64,000 nucleotides of DNA from Omphiscola glabra (Eukaryota > Mollusca > Gastropoda > Lymnaeidae): contig OZ024808.1 in NCBI GenBank assembly GCA_964017045.1, positions 5,225,284 through 5,289,283 of the forward strand. The letters run 5' to 3'. Of this stretch, positions 1-12,200 are shown one piece after another. A model generated the notes under the pieces. That model saw only the letters and a program-made list of their open reading frames with translations. It was not told the origin of the DNA and searched no databases. The translations under genes were made by a program, and so were the position numbers. The first letter of the stretch is position 1; every line of letters starts with the position of its first letter.

Positions 1-1067
1 CATGCATCTTCCATGGACACTTCCGTTACCTGCGGTGTGCCACAAGGCTCGTCTTAGGACCCATTCTGTTCTCCATATACACTAGCCAGCTGGGCAAAAT
101 TATTGAACGTCATGGTATTTCACGCAAAATATTTGCTGATGACACGGAACTGTACAAGTGTTTCCGCCCTAATCCCTTGGAGTGTGCTGCTGCTGTTCGG
201 GCTGTCGAGGACTGCTGTCTTGCTGTAAAAAATGGATGTCATCAAACAGACTAAAATTAAATGATGACAAGACTGAGGCCATTGTTTGTGGTTCGGACGC
301 CAATCTTCGGAAAGTTGCTTTCACATCAATAAAAGTTGGTGAATCAGAGATCCTGTTGTCCTCCACTGTCCGAGACCTTGGTTTCTTTATTGATAGTAAA
401 CTCAGTATGATTCCACATATCAGTTCTGTAGTCAGAGCATGCTTCTGTCATCTACGGCCCTGGGTCAGCTGCGACCTCAACTAAATAAGAGAACAGCAAA
501 TGCTGTAGCAGTAACTCTAATCCAGTCAAGATTAGATTATTGTAACAGTTGTTTGTGGGGTTTGCCTCAGAATCAAATTCAGAGACTCCAGAGGGTGCAA
601 AATTCTGCAGCACGCATTGTGTCGCGGAAAAAGAGATCAGACCACATCACCCCCAGTTCTACGAGATCTCCATTGGGTTCCTATTAGTGAGCGCATAGAC
701 CACAAGATTCTGTCCTTGGCGTATAGCTTCATAGAAGGCTCTGCACCAGAATATCTGAAAGAACTGCTTTGTCAACATGTAACCTTAAAGGACCTGCGAT
801 ACTCAACTCAGTCCTTACTGCAAATTCCCAGTGTGGATGAACATAGAAAAAAGTCGTACGGGGTGCGCTCTTTGGAAGCGGTAGCGCCAAAGTTATGGAA
901 TAGTTTACCTCCATCTTTGAGGAGTACTGACAAGGACAGAAAATTATTTAGGAAAAATTTAAAGACTTATTTGTTTAATAGATTTTATTACACCTGAGCG
1001 CAGTGAGCATGCTAAAGTAGCATGGATACTAGCGCTATAGAAGTATCCAATCAATCAATCAATCAAT
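1..1067 (+). mobile_element. L2/CR1-like non-LTR retrotransposon, 3' part, degraded
   Basis: This is the 3' portion of a LINE reverse transcriptase that enters from beyond the left edge. The sequence shows the RT box GVPQGS near position 35, followed by a frameshift and an early stop. The catalytic box FADDTELYK lies near 135-160, then LNDDKTEA. The conserved C-terminal block follows (RLDYCNSCLWGLP, IQRLQRVQNSAARIV, LHWVPISERIDHKILSLAY, LWNSLPPSLRS) and ends in a stop at 995-997. The 3' UTR contains TAGCGCTATAGAAG and a (CAAT)n tail at about 1047-1067, typical of L2/CR1-type 3' ends. Several frameshifts join the overlapping reading frames, so the copy is dead. It is a 5'-truncated insertion in the upstream flank of the coiled-coil gene. 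Confidence 0.85.
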
Positions 1068-1993
1068 GATGTGAAGACATTTAAAAAAAAAGAATCCTAA
1101 CATTGAAATTTAAGTCTTTCAACTTCAAAAAATTCTACAAATTATTTTTCAAATAAGTTATGTAAATTAATTAATTACGTTGAAACAATACTTTTGAGGA
1201 AAGCAGTGACCACGGGAAGCAAACAGTTCGTAGAAGGAAATCCCCAAGTTTTGTCCCATAAAAAGATGAGACTCCAATTTTTCACATTGCCGCCAAAGGT
1301 CATAGCGTCATGGATAGCTGTGCACATTAGAGCTGGAAATTGCCATGACGTCGATCGATTTGCCACCAAAATTGTGTCATGTGTCGCCATTTTTCATAGG
1401 ATATGGAAAATCTATACAGACACGGGGTGACACTGCCCGTGTCTGATCTATGACAGGCCCTGAGGGTCCACCCGAGGAGCACACCAAGGTTCTAGGTGAG
1501 GGCCAAGAGTCAAGGTTAGGAGGACGCTACCCCTAGGGCCTTCTGGGGACTCGGTAATCATCTCTACCGGAAGTAGTCAAAATGGGTAGTTTCGATCAAC
1601 ATAGAGTTCTCTTCTTTTTAAATTAAACAGATAAAAAGTTGTACCGGTTTGTTTAACTCAAATTGAGATTGTTCACACGTAAGGAGTTGGTTGTAATCTG
1701 GAACTTGGTTCTTTTGTTTTTTTAGTGCATCGATTTTATTTTCCAAAGAATAAGGCTTAAAATTGAAAGCTTTCATCTACGAATTTGAAGCAACTCTGTT
1801 TCTGTTTCTGATTCTTTTTCAGGTTAGAATCTTGTCGAATCACTTTTTGTTTTTTCCCCGATCTTTCATTTATTAAATTGGAGGGTGTTGCCAGTGATGG
1901 CAACTAGAGGCGACAACCTGTCTTTTTAAAACTCGGTTTATAATTTGAATACAAAGCAAAACTCCACAAAATAGCAACTTTTTTGGTGAAGTA
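1068..1993. other. Unannotated AT-rich DNA
   Basis: I see no convincing coding sequence, tandem array or recognisable mobile element here. Two short opposed open frames at 1175-1430 show no family resemblance and are probably chance. Confidence 0.5.
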
Positions 1994-2069
1994 GCATAGC
2001 ATTAACACAGCATTAACACAGCATTAACACAGTATTAACACAGCATTAACACAGCATTAACACAGTATT
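1994..2069. repeat. 11-bp minisatellite (AGCATTAACAC)
   Basis: About six to seven tandem copies of an 11-bp unit AGCATTAACAC, with AGTATTAACAC variants. Confidence 0.85.
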
Positions 2070-2092
2070 GCCGTAAATAATATGTCAGCCTA

Positions 2093-2400
2093 TTTAAAGG
2101 GCTCCACTACTATGTAAATGAACCCTATTCTCTGTGAAGGGACCCACTGATATATGAAGGGCCCCTTTCTCTGTGAAGGGTCCAAATGCACTGTGAATGA
2201 CCACATTGATCTATGAAGTGCCTCATTTTTCTGTGAAGGGCCCCATTGCTCTATGAAGGGCCACTTCCTCCGTAAAGGGCCCCACTGCTTTAGGAAGGGC
2301 CCATGTCTCTGTGAAGGGCCCCACATCTATGTAAAAGACCCCACTGTTCTGTGTAGACTCACTGCTTTCTGAAGAGTTCCGCTGCTATGTGGGTTTTTGG
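2093..2400. repeat. Degenerate ~23-bp tandem repeat (CTGTGAAGGGCCCCA-like)
   Basis: Roughly a dozen diverged copies of a unit built on TGAAGGGCCCCACTG, alternating CTGTGAAGG and CTATGAAGG forms. Degeneracy suggests an old array. The reverse-strand open frame across it is repeat-derived. Confidence 0.75.
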
Positions 2401-3160
2401 CCTCATGCTAGGAAACACTGACCATTAATAAATCAATAACATTTAAAGTCATTTTTAATGCGATTATTTGAAAAATTATTTCCTACACGATGTACAATTT
2501 TACTGATCATTTCAACAGCAAAAATCTAGTCTATGAATGTCCACTGTAGTTACATTTGTTTTTTATCTACATTGTTATGGTCAACTAATTTATAATTTAT
2601 CAATATGATTCATTATTATTTTAATTGTTGATAAGCTTGTTTAATGGCAATTACAATTAAAATTTATTTCCAACAAGGTTGGTTTATATTAAAACGTATT
2701 TTTTTTAAATTTTCATATATCCTCTTTTATTGTGTTTCTTATTTCCAATAGGCTCAATAGCAATAGTTAACATTCGGACAAGCAAAATTATATAAGCACT
2801 AGAAAAATTCACCAATGATTGCATCTTCAAAAAAAAAAAAAAAAATTTCCTTTAGTTTCAGAAACAATCAGAAATTGAAATAGCGAAAAATTAACTCCGT
2901 AATTTTTTTTCCATCTATAAGGACAGGTTGTTACTTCCCTTGTTGAATATTATCAAATGTTGAAGAACTTCGTGTGATATCCTTTAATAGTAAATAACAA
3001 ATCTCAATTATATCCTAAAAATTGCTCTGACCTATTGTGTAGTTAGAAATTAATGTATTGTGTTGCCCTTTCACTGCCACACTATAAATAAACAAATATA
3101 ATAACATGAAATAAAATCCTATAACTGTAACTGTAAGTGTAAGGTTTGTCCATGTTGCAG
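2401..3160. other. AT-rich upstream region of the coiled-coil gene
   Basis: No gene or array is visible apart from a poly-A run near 2829-2845. It may hold the promoter or, if exon 1 is an internal exon with an acceptor at 3160, part of a 5' UTR intron. No clear TATA box or initiator could be chosen with confidence. Confidence 0.4.
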
Positions 3161-3290
3161 GTCATGTGAGCAGAGCTAGGGAATTATGAGTTTCGAACAC
3201 AGCGAAAAAGCCATCGCCCAGATTCAATATGAGAAGAAAATCCAGTGTTTGTGCGAGCAACTTCAAGACTACCAAAAACAAGTGGATTGT
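3161..3290 (+). CDS. Coiled-coil gene exon 1 (5' UTR 3161-3185, coding 3186-3290)
   Basis: Coding begins at ATG 3186 (A at -3) and gives residues 1-35, starting [18 protein letters not shown]. Exon 1 ends at the donor GTGAGT at 3291 in phase 0. GTTGCAG immediately upstream (ends 3160) looks like a splice acceptor, so this may be the second exon of the transcript, with a non-coding exon further upstream. A minimal ATG-TGA uORF lies at 3164-3169 if that acceptor is used. The start was chosen because no earlier in-frame ATG precedes it and coiled-coil sequence begins at once. Confidence 0.8.
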
Positions 3291-6200
3291 GTGAGTGGGG
3301 GTGTTGGGAAAAGTACATAAGAGTGCCAAGGGGCTTAACTGATTTAGATTTTAATTTAATAAGGAGGGGGAAGAGATTAATTAATCAAGACATCAGAGTT
3401 CAGGCCCTTTATTTATGTTTGCTACAATCTGGTCATTCAAAATAAAACCTTAATGTTGTTTACGATTTTTCTCAATTTCTAAAGCAGTCACTGTAAAGAA
3501 TATCATAAGTTCCTATATTTAGGAGTTATATTATACATACGTTTATATGGTAATCTTGCAGTTCAGGTGCGTATATTAGATTACCTTTTACATAATAAAT
3601 CAGACAATTCTACTTCTATTAACTTCTATCTAATTCTAAATGAATCATAACCATAATGAATGAATATAAATTAATATTATTGACAATATTGAACTTTTCT
3701 ATTTTATTACGAGTATTAGAGTGACGTACAAAGTACAGTGATGAGTACGCGGCTAATGCTAAGTTACCGGGCCATGGTCATTTGCATGTTTTGTTATGTT
3801 GCTGAGGACGACTTTAGGGTTCAGTGTTAGGTTTAGGCTTAGGGATGGATTTAGGGTTCAGGTTAGGTTTAGGGATACATTTAGGAAATTTTTTCATTAT
3901 TTTTAAAAGTTTTATTCTTAATTTTACGGGTCGTGTCAACCAAGATGGCGGCCATCGTAAAAAAACGCGGAACGTTATCTTCGCATTTACCCAGTACACA
4001 TTTAGGCACTCCTCAGAACGGCGGTCCCAAATTCAAAATATAATGTTTCTAGAAAAATAAAATTTTTAATTCATTTTTACCTCATGGAACTTCATTAAAA
4101 TTATTTTTAAAAGTAAAATAACATCTTTTTGGTGGAATACAACAACAATTTAACAAATTTTACGAAATCAAAAACATTACATTTTAGTGAATCTTTTGTC
4201 TTTTACGGCGCCATTGTGGTAAATATAGGAGAACTCTTCTTTCCTTAAAGATATCTTATAAAAAGTTGCCCAATTGGATGTATCTAGCTATTATCTAGAT
4301 TAAAATAAATATGTTGTATTTATTTTATTACTTTAATTATGTCTAGATGTCTGATATTTCTTTCTAAATAAGTGGTGGGTTTACAATTTTAAATATTTAG
4401 GTAGCTCTCACATATTTAAAGTATCTTTTATCGGTTTATTATTGTGAAATAAGGTCTTGTTTCACTAATAAAATCGGATATTCTTCACAATAATTAGGAC
4501 GTTTATTTAATTTCTGCCTGGGGGTAAATAGCAGAAGGTTGCTTTAACTATATAATAGGTGCCCTATTTTCTTCGCTCATAATTAGTTGTACCAGGAACA
4601 ATATAAGTTTCTTTTTTTAAATGATAATGATTATGACAAAGCTCCAGTGTTTTTCTACTTTTTTATGATGCAGCGGTTCTCAACCTGTGAGTGATGAACC
4701 TTTGGGGGTCGAATGACCCTAACTCATATATATAAATCTGCAGGAATCATTAACTATGAATGAGTATTAATAAAAATCAATTTATAAGAACAAACGAATT
4801 ATTTCAGCAAGGCAAGTTCACGCAAATGAAGCAGTTTTTTTTAAATCGTAAAGATTAAGAAGCAAGGTATCTAGTATCTACATAAAATTTATAACACATA
4901 ACACTTGAAAATTATTTATGATGGCATCCCCCTCATCAAGCATATTAATTCATTTTTTGAGTTGAGGGCAAATCTTTAAAAACATGATGAAAATAATATC
5001 AATGACATAGCAAGTAGCATAATGGACACGCTTTTCACTACTTGCTAGGAGGCTCCACTAGCATAATGGACATGAGGCTCCACTAGCATAATGGACATGA
5101 GGATCCACTAGCATAATGGACAGGAGGCTCCACTAGCATAATGGACATGAGGATCCACTAGCATAATGGACAGGAGGCTCCACTAGCATAATGGACAGGA
5201 GGCTCCACTAGCATAATGGACAGTAGGCTCCACTAGCATAATGGACAGGAGGCTCCACTAGCATAATGGACAGGAGGCTCCACTAGCATAATGGACAGGA
5301 GGCTCCACTATCATAATGGACATGAGGCTCCACTAGCATAATGGGCAGGAGGCTCCACTAACATAATGGACAGGAGGCCCCACAAGCATAATGGACAGGA
5401 GGCTCCACTAACATAATGGACATGAGGCCCCACAAGCATAATGGACATGAGGCTCCACTAACATAATGGACAGGAGGCTCCACTAACATAATGGACAGGA
5501 GGCTCCACTAACATAATGGACAGGAGGCCCCACAAGCATAATGGACATGAGGCTCCACTAACATATTGGACAGGAGGCATCCAGTTTGTTGTCTGCTAGA
5601 GTTCATGCACAGGGAAAGCGTGAAGCAAACACGTCGCCTACATAACATTGAAGCACACATGATTGTCAGCAAGTATTGGTGACCTGATTTTGTCTTTGGC
5701 AGAGGTCCAACGCAGTCTATTATGACGTGACTGAATGGTTCGTTAAAAGCTGGAATGGGTTGAAGAGGAGCTGCTGGTATCTTCTGATTTGGTTTCCCTA
5801 CCACTTGACAAGTATGACATGATCTGCAGTAGTCCACCACAACTTTCTTGATTTTGGCCAAAAGAAGTGTGACGTGATTTTGTGATATGTTTTGTTCACT
5901 CCCAAATGGCCTGAAAGTGGTGAATCATGGGCTAAGCTCAGGATTTCGTTCCCGAAAAGTGTAGAAACTACTATCTGATGAACTATCCTCCATTCTTCGT
6001 CAGCTTTTTATTTCTTAATAAGTATGTCATCTTGTAAGAATTAACAAACAGGGAATTGCTCAGCTTCTTCTTTGGTCATAGCGTTGTCTCGAAGTTTAAA
6101 GATTTCTGGATCATTCTTCTGCTCTTCATTGAGCTGCGTTCGAGTTGGTGTTTTGTGATCCTTTGACTCTTCGTTCATCATCCTCATCATCATATCCCTT

Positions 6201-9200
6201 AGTCCTTGGACCGTTGGGGCGCCACAGATGACATGAAAACTATCCTTCTCCATTTCTCACGGTATTCTGCACTACGCATAGCATCGCCTAGTTTTAGTCC
6301 CGTCCACTCTTTGATGTTATCTTCCCATCTTTTCTCTGCCTTCCTCTTCTTCTCCCTCATCTAGTTGTGCCCGGCATCATTTCTTCGGCAAGCCCTTGTT
6401 TTCTTGTCATGTGGCCATACCACTCAAGTTTGCGCTTTTTTACGGACACCAGGAGGTCATCGTACTGCCCAGTTGACAAATCCTTTCTTTCACTTGTTCA
6501 TTGGTGATATGGTCTCTATAGTGGATGCCAAGAAAGCCTCTGAAACATCTCATCTCCATCGCCTTTATTTTCCTTTCGAGTTCTGCTGTTAATGTCCAGT
6601 ACTCACAGGCATACAAGAAAATGGAGGGGACATGAGCGCATCAGGTTGATTTTGGTGCTTGGGGCTATATTTTTGTAGTTCCATATTTTCTTGAGCCTCT
6701 TTAGTGCTGTTATGGTCTGGGCAATCCTGGTCATCAGTTCGGGCTTGGAGCCTTCTTCCGAGACTATTGCTCCGAGGTACTTAAAGCTGCGAACTGCCTC
6801 TAATCTTTCCTCCCCGACCTGTACATAAAATTTAACAAACATAACCATGAACTTAAAAATTAACATACATTAATTAAATAAAATAAAACAAATGTGTGTT
6901 CGCCCAGCCACTCCATAACTATTTACATGTCAAGCAATGGACGGCACCCAGCAGTATCGTCTATCGGTCAAAGGGGGGAATCATTCAGGATATTAAAGTT
7001 TAAAGAGATGTTTTTTTAGTGCAGTTTTGAAGGCTGTGATGGTTGGTATATTGCGGATGTGTAGTGAAAGAGAATTCCATTGTTTGGGGGGGGGGGGGGG
7101 GCACATAAAGAGAAAGATCTTTCACCGTATGTTTTTGTGCAAGTCTTGGGGACAGAAAGAATACGCGCGTCTGCGGAGGAGCGAAGCTGTCGAAGGGGTG
7201 AATAGACAGAGAGAAGTTCGGTTAGATAGGAAGGGCAGGAACCAGAGAAAAAGTTGTGGCAGAGAACAGAGAGTTTGTAATCAATCCGTGCTTGCACTGG
7301 GAGCCAATGAAGTGAATGAAGTAGTGGTGTGACGTGATCACGTTTTTTTTTCCTTTAAAACTATCCCAGCAGCTGAGTTTTGAATGTTTTGTAGTTTTTC
7401 TAAGAAGTGTTTTGGTGAACCTGACAAAAGAGAGTTGTATTAGTCAAGACGAGAGAAAACAAGAGCACAGACTAGGGTTTTTGCACTTATTGTTTGGTAG
7501 TGGCGGATGGAGCTGATCTGACGGATAGCGGTGTATGCAGAGCGACAAATGTGAGAGATATGATTATCGAGAGAGATGTTGTTAAACAGAATTTAACCAA
7601 GATTTCTAGCTGAGGATGTTAACTGTATGTCGGAGTTACCTACTTGAAATGAGGTGGGGAGAGCTGAGTGCGAGGATAATTTGTGATCGTGAATAAGGAG
7701 TGCTTCCGTTTTGTCATCGTTAAGCTTCAACTTGCTGAGTGTCATCCATGACTTGACATCACCAATGCTCTCCCGCAAAGTCCGGACAGCGGAATCGACA
7801 AGAGAGGGATGAGTATGCTTGTATAGCTGCGTGTCATCCGCGAATGACTGACTCTTCACAGCATGCCTTCCGAGCAAAGGAACAGGGGCCTGGTATACAT
7901 TGTGAATAGAACCAGGCCCAAAACTGACCCTTGTGGTACTCCGTACACCAAGTCAGCCCTGTCGGAGATACAGCCATCGACAGCGACCGCCTGCGTTCTA
8001 TTGGAGAGGTAGGACCTAAACCAAGCCAAAACTGAACCAGAAATTCCAAAGTAATTTTCAAGGGATTTGTAAAAGGTTTCATGGTCAACGGTGTCAAAGG
8101 CCGCACTGAGGTCCAAGAGGATCAGGATGGAGACATCACCGCTGTCCAATGCTAGCAAGAGATCATTGGTGACACTCAAGAGAGCTGTCTCAGTGCTATT
8201 GAAAGGTCTATAGGCTGATTGATTAGGACTGAAAAGAGAGGTGTCCTTTTTAAGTAAGCAAAACGTTGTTTTAGAACTAGTTTTTCAATGATTATAGATA
8301 AAAATGATAAGTTAGATACAGGTCTATAGTTTTTTTTTAGATTATTTTCATCCAGACCAGGCTTCTTAAGCAATGGTTTGATGACAGCTGTCTTACAAAT
8401 AGTTGGAACAGTGCCAGAAGACAAGCTTTCAATGCCGTCCAATAGTAATGTTGGTCGGACACCCACAACGACAGTTCCGGAGACTAGGTCTGATTTGAGA
8501 TGGATGACATGTAAAGTAACATCAATGAATCCCACCTCTACGCCTCGTAACAGGATGTTGCTCACAGTAGCAGTAGATCCAGACAAGGGAAATATACCTT
8601 CATATATGCTATAAAATTGGCCGCTATTTCCATTTCTTTTAATTTTATTTGTAGTTCTCTATCTTTTTCTTCTTCCTCTCTCTGTAGCTCTAGCTCCATT
8701 TGTTTAAGCTATCTATCTTCTTCTAGCTCCAGTTGTTTGAGCTTCAGTTGGAGCTCCATACTAGGATCATTCGGCTGTGTGACGGAGGCAAGTTCATCCT
8801 CAGACAAAATATCCTCATCCACTAAGTGGACGATGATCATATCTCGTACCGTCTTTTTTAGCGCCGAATGAGCTAAATGTAATTAAAAATTATTGACTTA
8901 CAGTATACCGTAAGTTAATATTTTTTAAATTATATTTCTTTTGGTTTTATAATTCATTATAATAATTAACATAATAAAACTTATTAATTTTAATTAGCCC
9001 TGGTTTGTGTATCGTATACTTTGTTAGTGTATTTATTATTTTTTATCGTCTTTTGCTGTGTACCGGTACTGTTTTAGAAGGAGCCATACACTTAAATAAG
9101 AGATTAATTTCTCCATATTGATAACAGTACGTAACACCCCAATCCTTCATACTGGCATATACCCCATTAAATGGACTTAGAGTGTATGGACATCACGACG

Positions 9201-12200
9201 GGACCTTCAACGCTCGAGAGAGCCCGGTCCTACCAGTGGCGTAGCGAGCTTAACTCGCTCCCGGGGCACAATACCTTTTTAGCGCCCCCCTATTCAAAAA
9301 CCATACAATATTATATGTAAAATATACTTGCAAATTAATAAATAAATAAAGTAATAGGCGCCCCTTCGTGAGTAGCGCCCGGGGCATGATGCCCCCCTTG
9401 CCCACCCCCTCGCTACGCCCCTGGGTCCTATACCCTAGTGTAAGATGATGCCCCTGAATCTGACTTAATAATGGTCTATTATTTTTACATTACATTAACC
9501 GCATGATTATTGCTTTTGGTGTGAGACTGGAAAAAAATCTGGCCACAAATCGGCAAAATAGACCAAAACAACCTAAGCGTTTGACTGACTTTGTAAATGC
9601 ATGTTTTATATTAAAATTTCAAATTAAACCCACTGAAAATACATGACAAAACAATTGGAAAACAATAAATAAATGTTATAGTAGCCTCTGACGTTTTTTA
9701 ATGTAGTTCCATGAGGTACAAACTATTTTTTAAATTTTATTTCTGTACAAATAATATGGGACCGCCGTTCTGAGGAGTGCCCACATTTAATTATTTAACT
9801 GATGATTGATTGATAGTGATATTTGATATCATTATAATGACGAGGCCAAGTATGGCTATGGCACTTGCCTTTTTCTAATTTGTAGTTTTTTTGCCCTCTG
9901 AAAATGTTATTACTAATATAATATTTTATTAGTGACGTCTAGGCCTATTATTAATTATTAGTTCGCGTCAGTAAGATTTTACCTTCTTTTTTAATATATA
10001 TATCTTTTGTCTTTGTGTTTTTTACTGTTAACATATAAAGTGGGAAGTAAGCTTTTACCATTAATATATCATTTACTATTAACAAAATAACTAAGACCAA
10101 TAATAAGTGGGAAATGCCCTGATTTAGTATCTTCTTTCAATGCAATGCCAAATCATATCCAGATTTGATGGAAAATTGATAGATGGAAATTTTATCGAAC
10201 AGAAATTCAGTTGCATCATTTTTTTGAGTTCATATCTTAAAATTTTAGGTCAAATTTATTTTTGAACGCATTATTTTGTTTTACTATTTAGTATAGAGCG
10301 TTCAAAAAGAAATTTGACAAAAATTTTAAATTGTGAACTGAAAAAAAGATTTGACCAAATTTCTGTTCGATGAAATTTCTGTCGATCAATTTTCCGTATA
10401 CCAAATTTCTTTCAAACAAATTTACGGTAACCATGCCAAATATCTCATCATGTTTTATCTGATATTAGTTTACCCTTCTTTTCAAGACATGTTTTGACTG
10501 ACATTAGTTTACCCTTCATTTCAAGACATGTTTTGTCTGACATTAGTTTACCCTTCATTTCAAGACATGTTTTGTCTGACATTAGTTTACCCTTTTTTTC
10601 AAGACATGTTTTGTCTGATATTACGCCAGTAATTATAATTTATACACTCACATATTAATCTTTAAAAAAACAGTTTATTTCCTATAAAAATACTTTTTTA
10701 TTTTAATACCCTCTTGTATAAAACTAAAACATATGTCCATATTTACCAGGATATTACAACTATAACTGTGGGCTTAGCTATGTTGATGCAGACAATAAGA
10801 ATGAAGCAACAAGCCAAATATTCTGCTTTTGGGACCTCATATTTCAATAATAGTGTCAATATATGAACAGCTTTATATTTTTAATTTGGCCTGCTACTGA
10901 GCACCACTGTTAAATCCAACGTTCTTGTTTTTTTAATGTTTAACTAGATTCAAGATGAACTGGAGCGGACCAGAAATCGTCTCAACACGTGCTGCCGAGA
11001 GCAAGAGGACCTCAAGAGACAGCTGTGCCAGAAAGATGATACAATATGTTGTTATGAAAGCAAGCTGGAGGATTTGGCTTTTGTAGGTTTGAACTTGATG
11101 CCAAATTATGGGTCTTTAGCAGAAGTCAACATTGGTCCTTAGCAGAATGCTGATTGGTCAGATTGACTGGGTCCTTGACAAGGAGTTACTTGGGTGTTCA
11201 TACAGCTCAGGTTTTTCAACCTGACCTTAACATTTCTTTCAGGTCTTAATGTCTTATGAGATATGTCAGGACTGAAATTTTAAATTTTAGTCAGTTTGGG
11301 ATATGGTGACCTTTGAGCCAGTGTGGCATATGGTGACCTTTGAGCCAGTGTGGGATATGGTTACCTTTGAGTCAGTGTGGGATATGGTGACCTTTGAGTC
11401 AGTGTGGAATATGGTGACCTTTTAATAAAAAAAATTCTTAATAAGTTTTGGTTTTGCCATTTTTGAACTTCAATTCAAAATTCTACTTAGCCATGAGGAC
11501 AACCCTCTTGTAATGCAGCTATGGAGATGAACTGTCAACCCTTCAATCTACTGCTGCTTTGTTATTTTCTGTTTATCTACTGCTTATTTATTTTTTATGT
11601 CCTTATTTGCATCAGAAACATTTCTTAGTCTTAAACTGAAAGTACAAGACAATTTAGTTTTGTTGCCTTAATGAACATATAAATCCTTTTGTGTCCAGGA
11701 GATTAAAGAGAAGGACAAAACCAGCACCAGGACCATTGAGTGTCTCCAGGAGAAGGTCTGCAAGTACCATGAGCAGCTTCAGCAGAAAGAGGCAGCACTC
11801 ATTATGTGCAGGAACGAGGTCAAATCCCACTTGGCCTGCATGGAGGAGATCAAGAATGACTTCAGTGCTGAACTGCAGCAGCGGGATTGCTTGGTGGGTT
11901 TATGTTGTCTTGGTGGGTTTATGTTGTCTTGGTGGGTTTATGTTGTCTTGGTGGGTTTATGTTGTCTTGGTGGGTTTATGTTGTCTTGGTGGGTTTATGT
12001 TGTCTCTTGATGGGTTTATGTTGTCTTGGTGGGTTTATGTTGTCTCTTGATGGGTTTATGTTGTCTTGGTGGGTTTATGTTGTCTCTTGGTGGGTTTATG
12101 TTGTCTTGGTGGGTTTATGTTGTCTCTTGGGGGGTTTATGTTGTCTCTTGGGGGGTTTATGTTGTCTTGGTGGGTTTATGTTGTCTATTGGGGGGTTTAT

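Noticed and set aside
3818..3880. Interstitial telomere
   Set aside because: Only four TTAGGG motifs in about 60 bp with irregular spacing; too little to claim more than a degenerate similarity.
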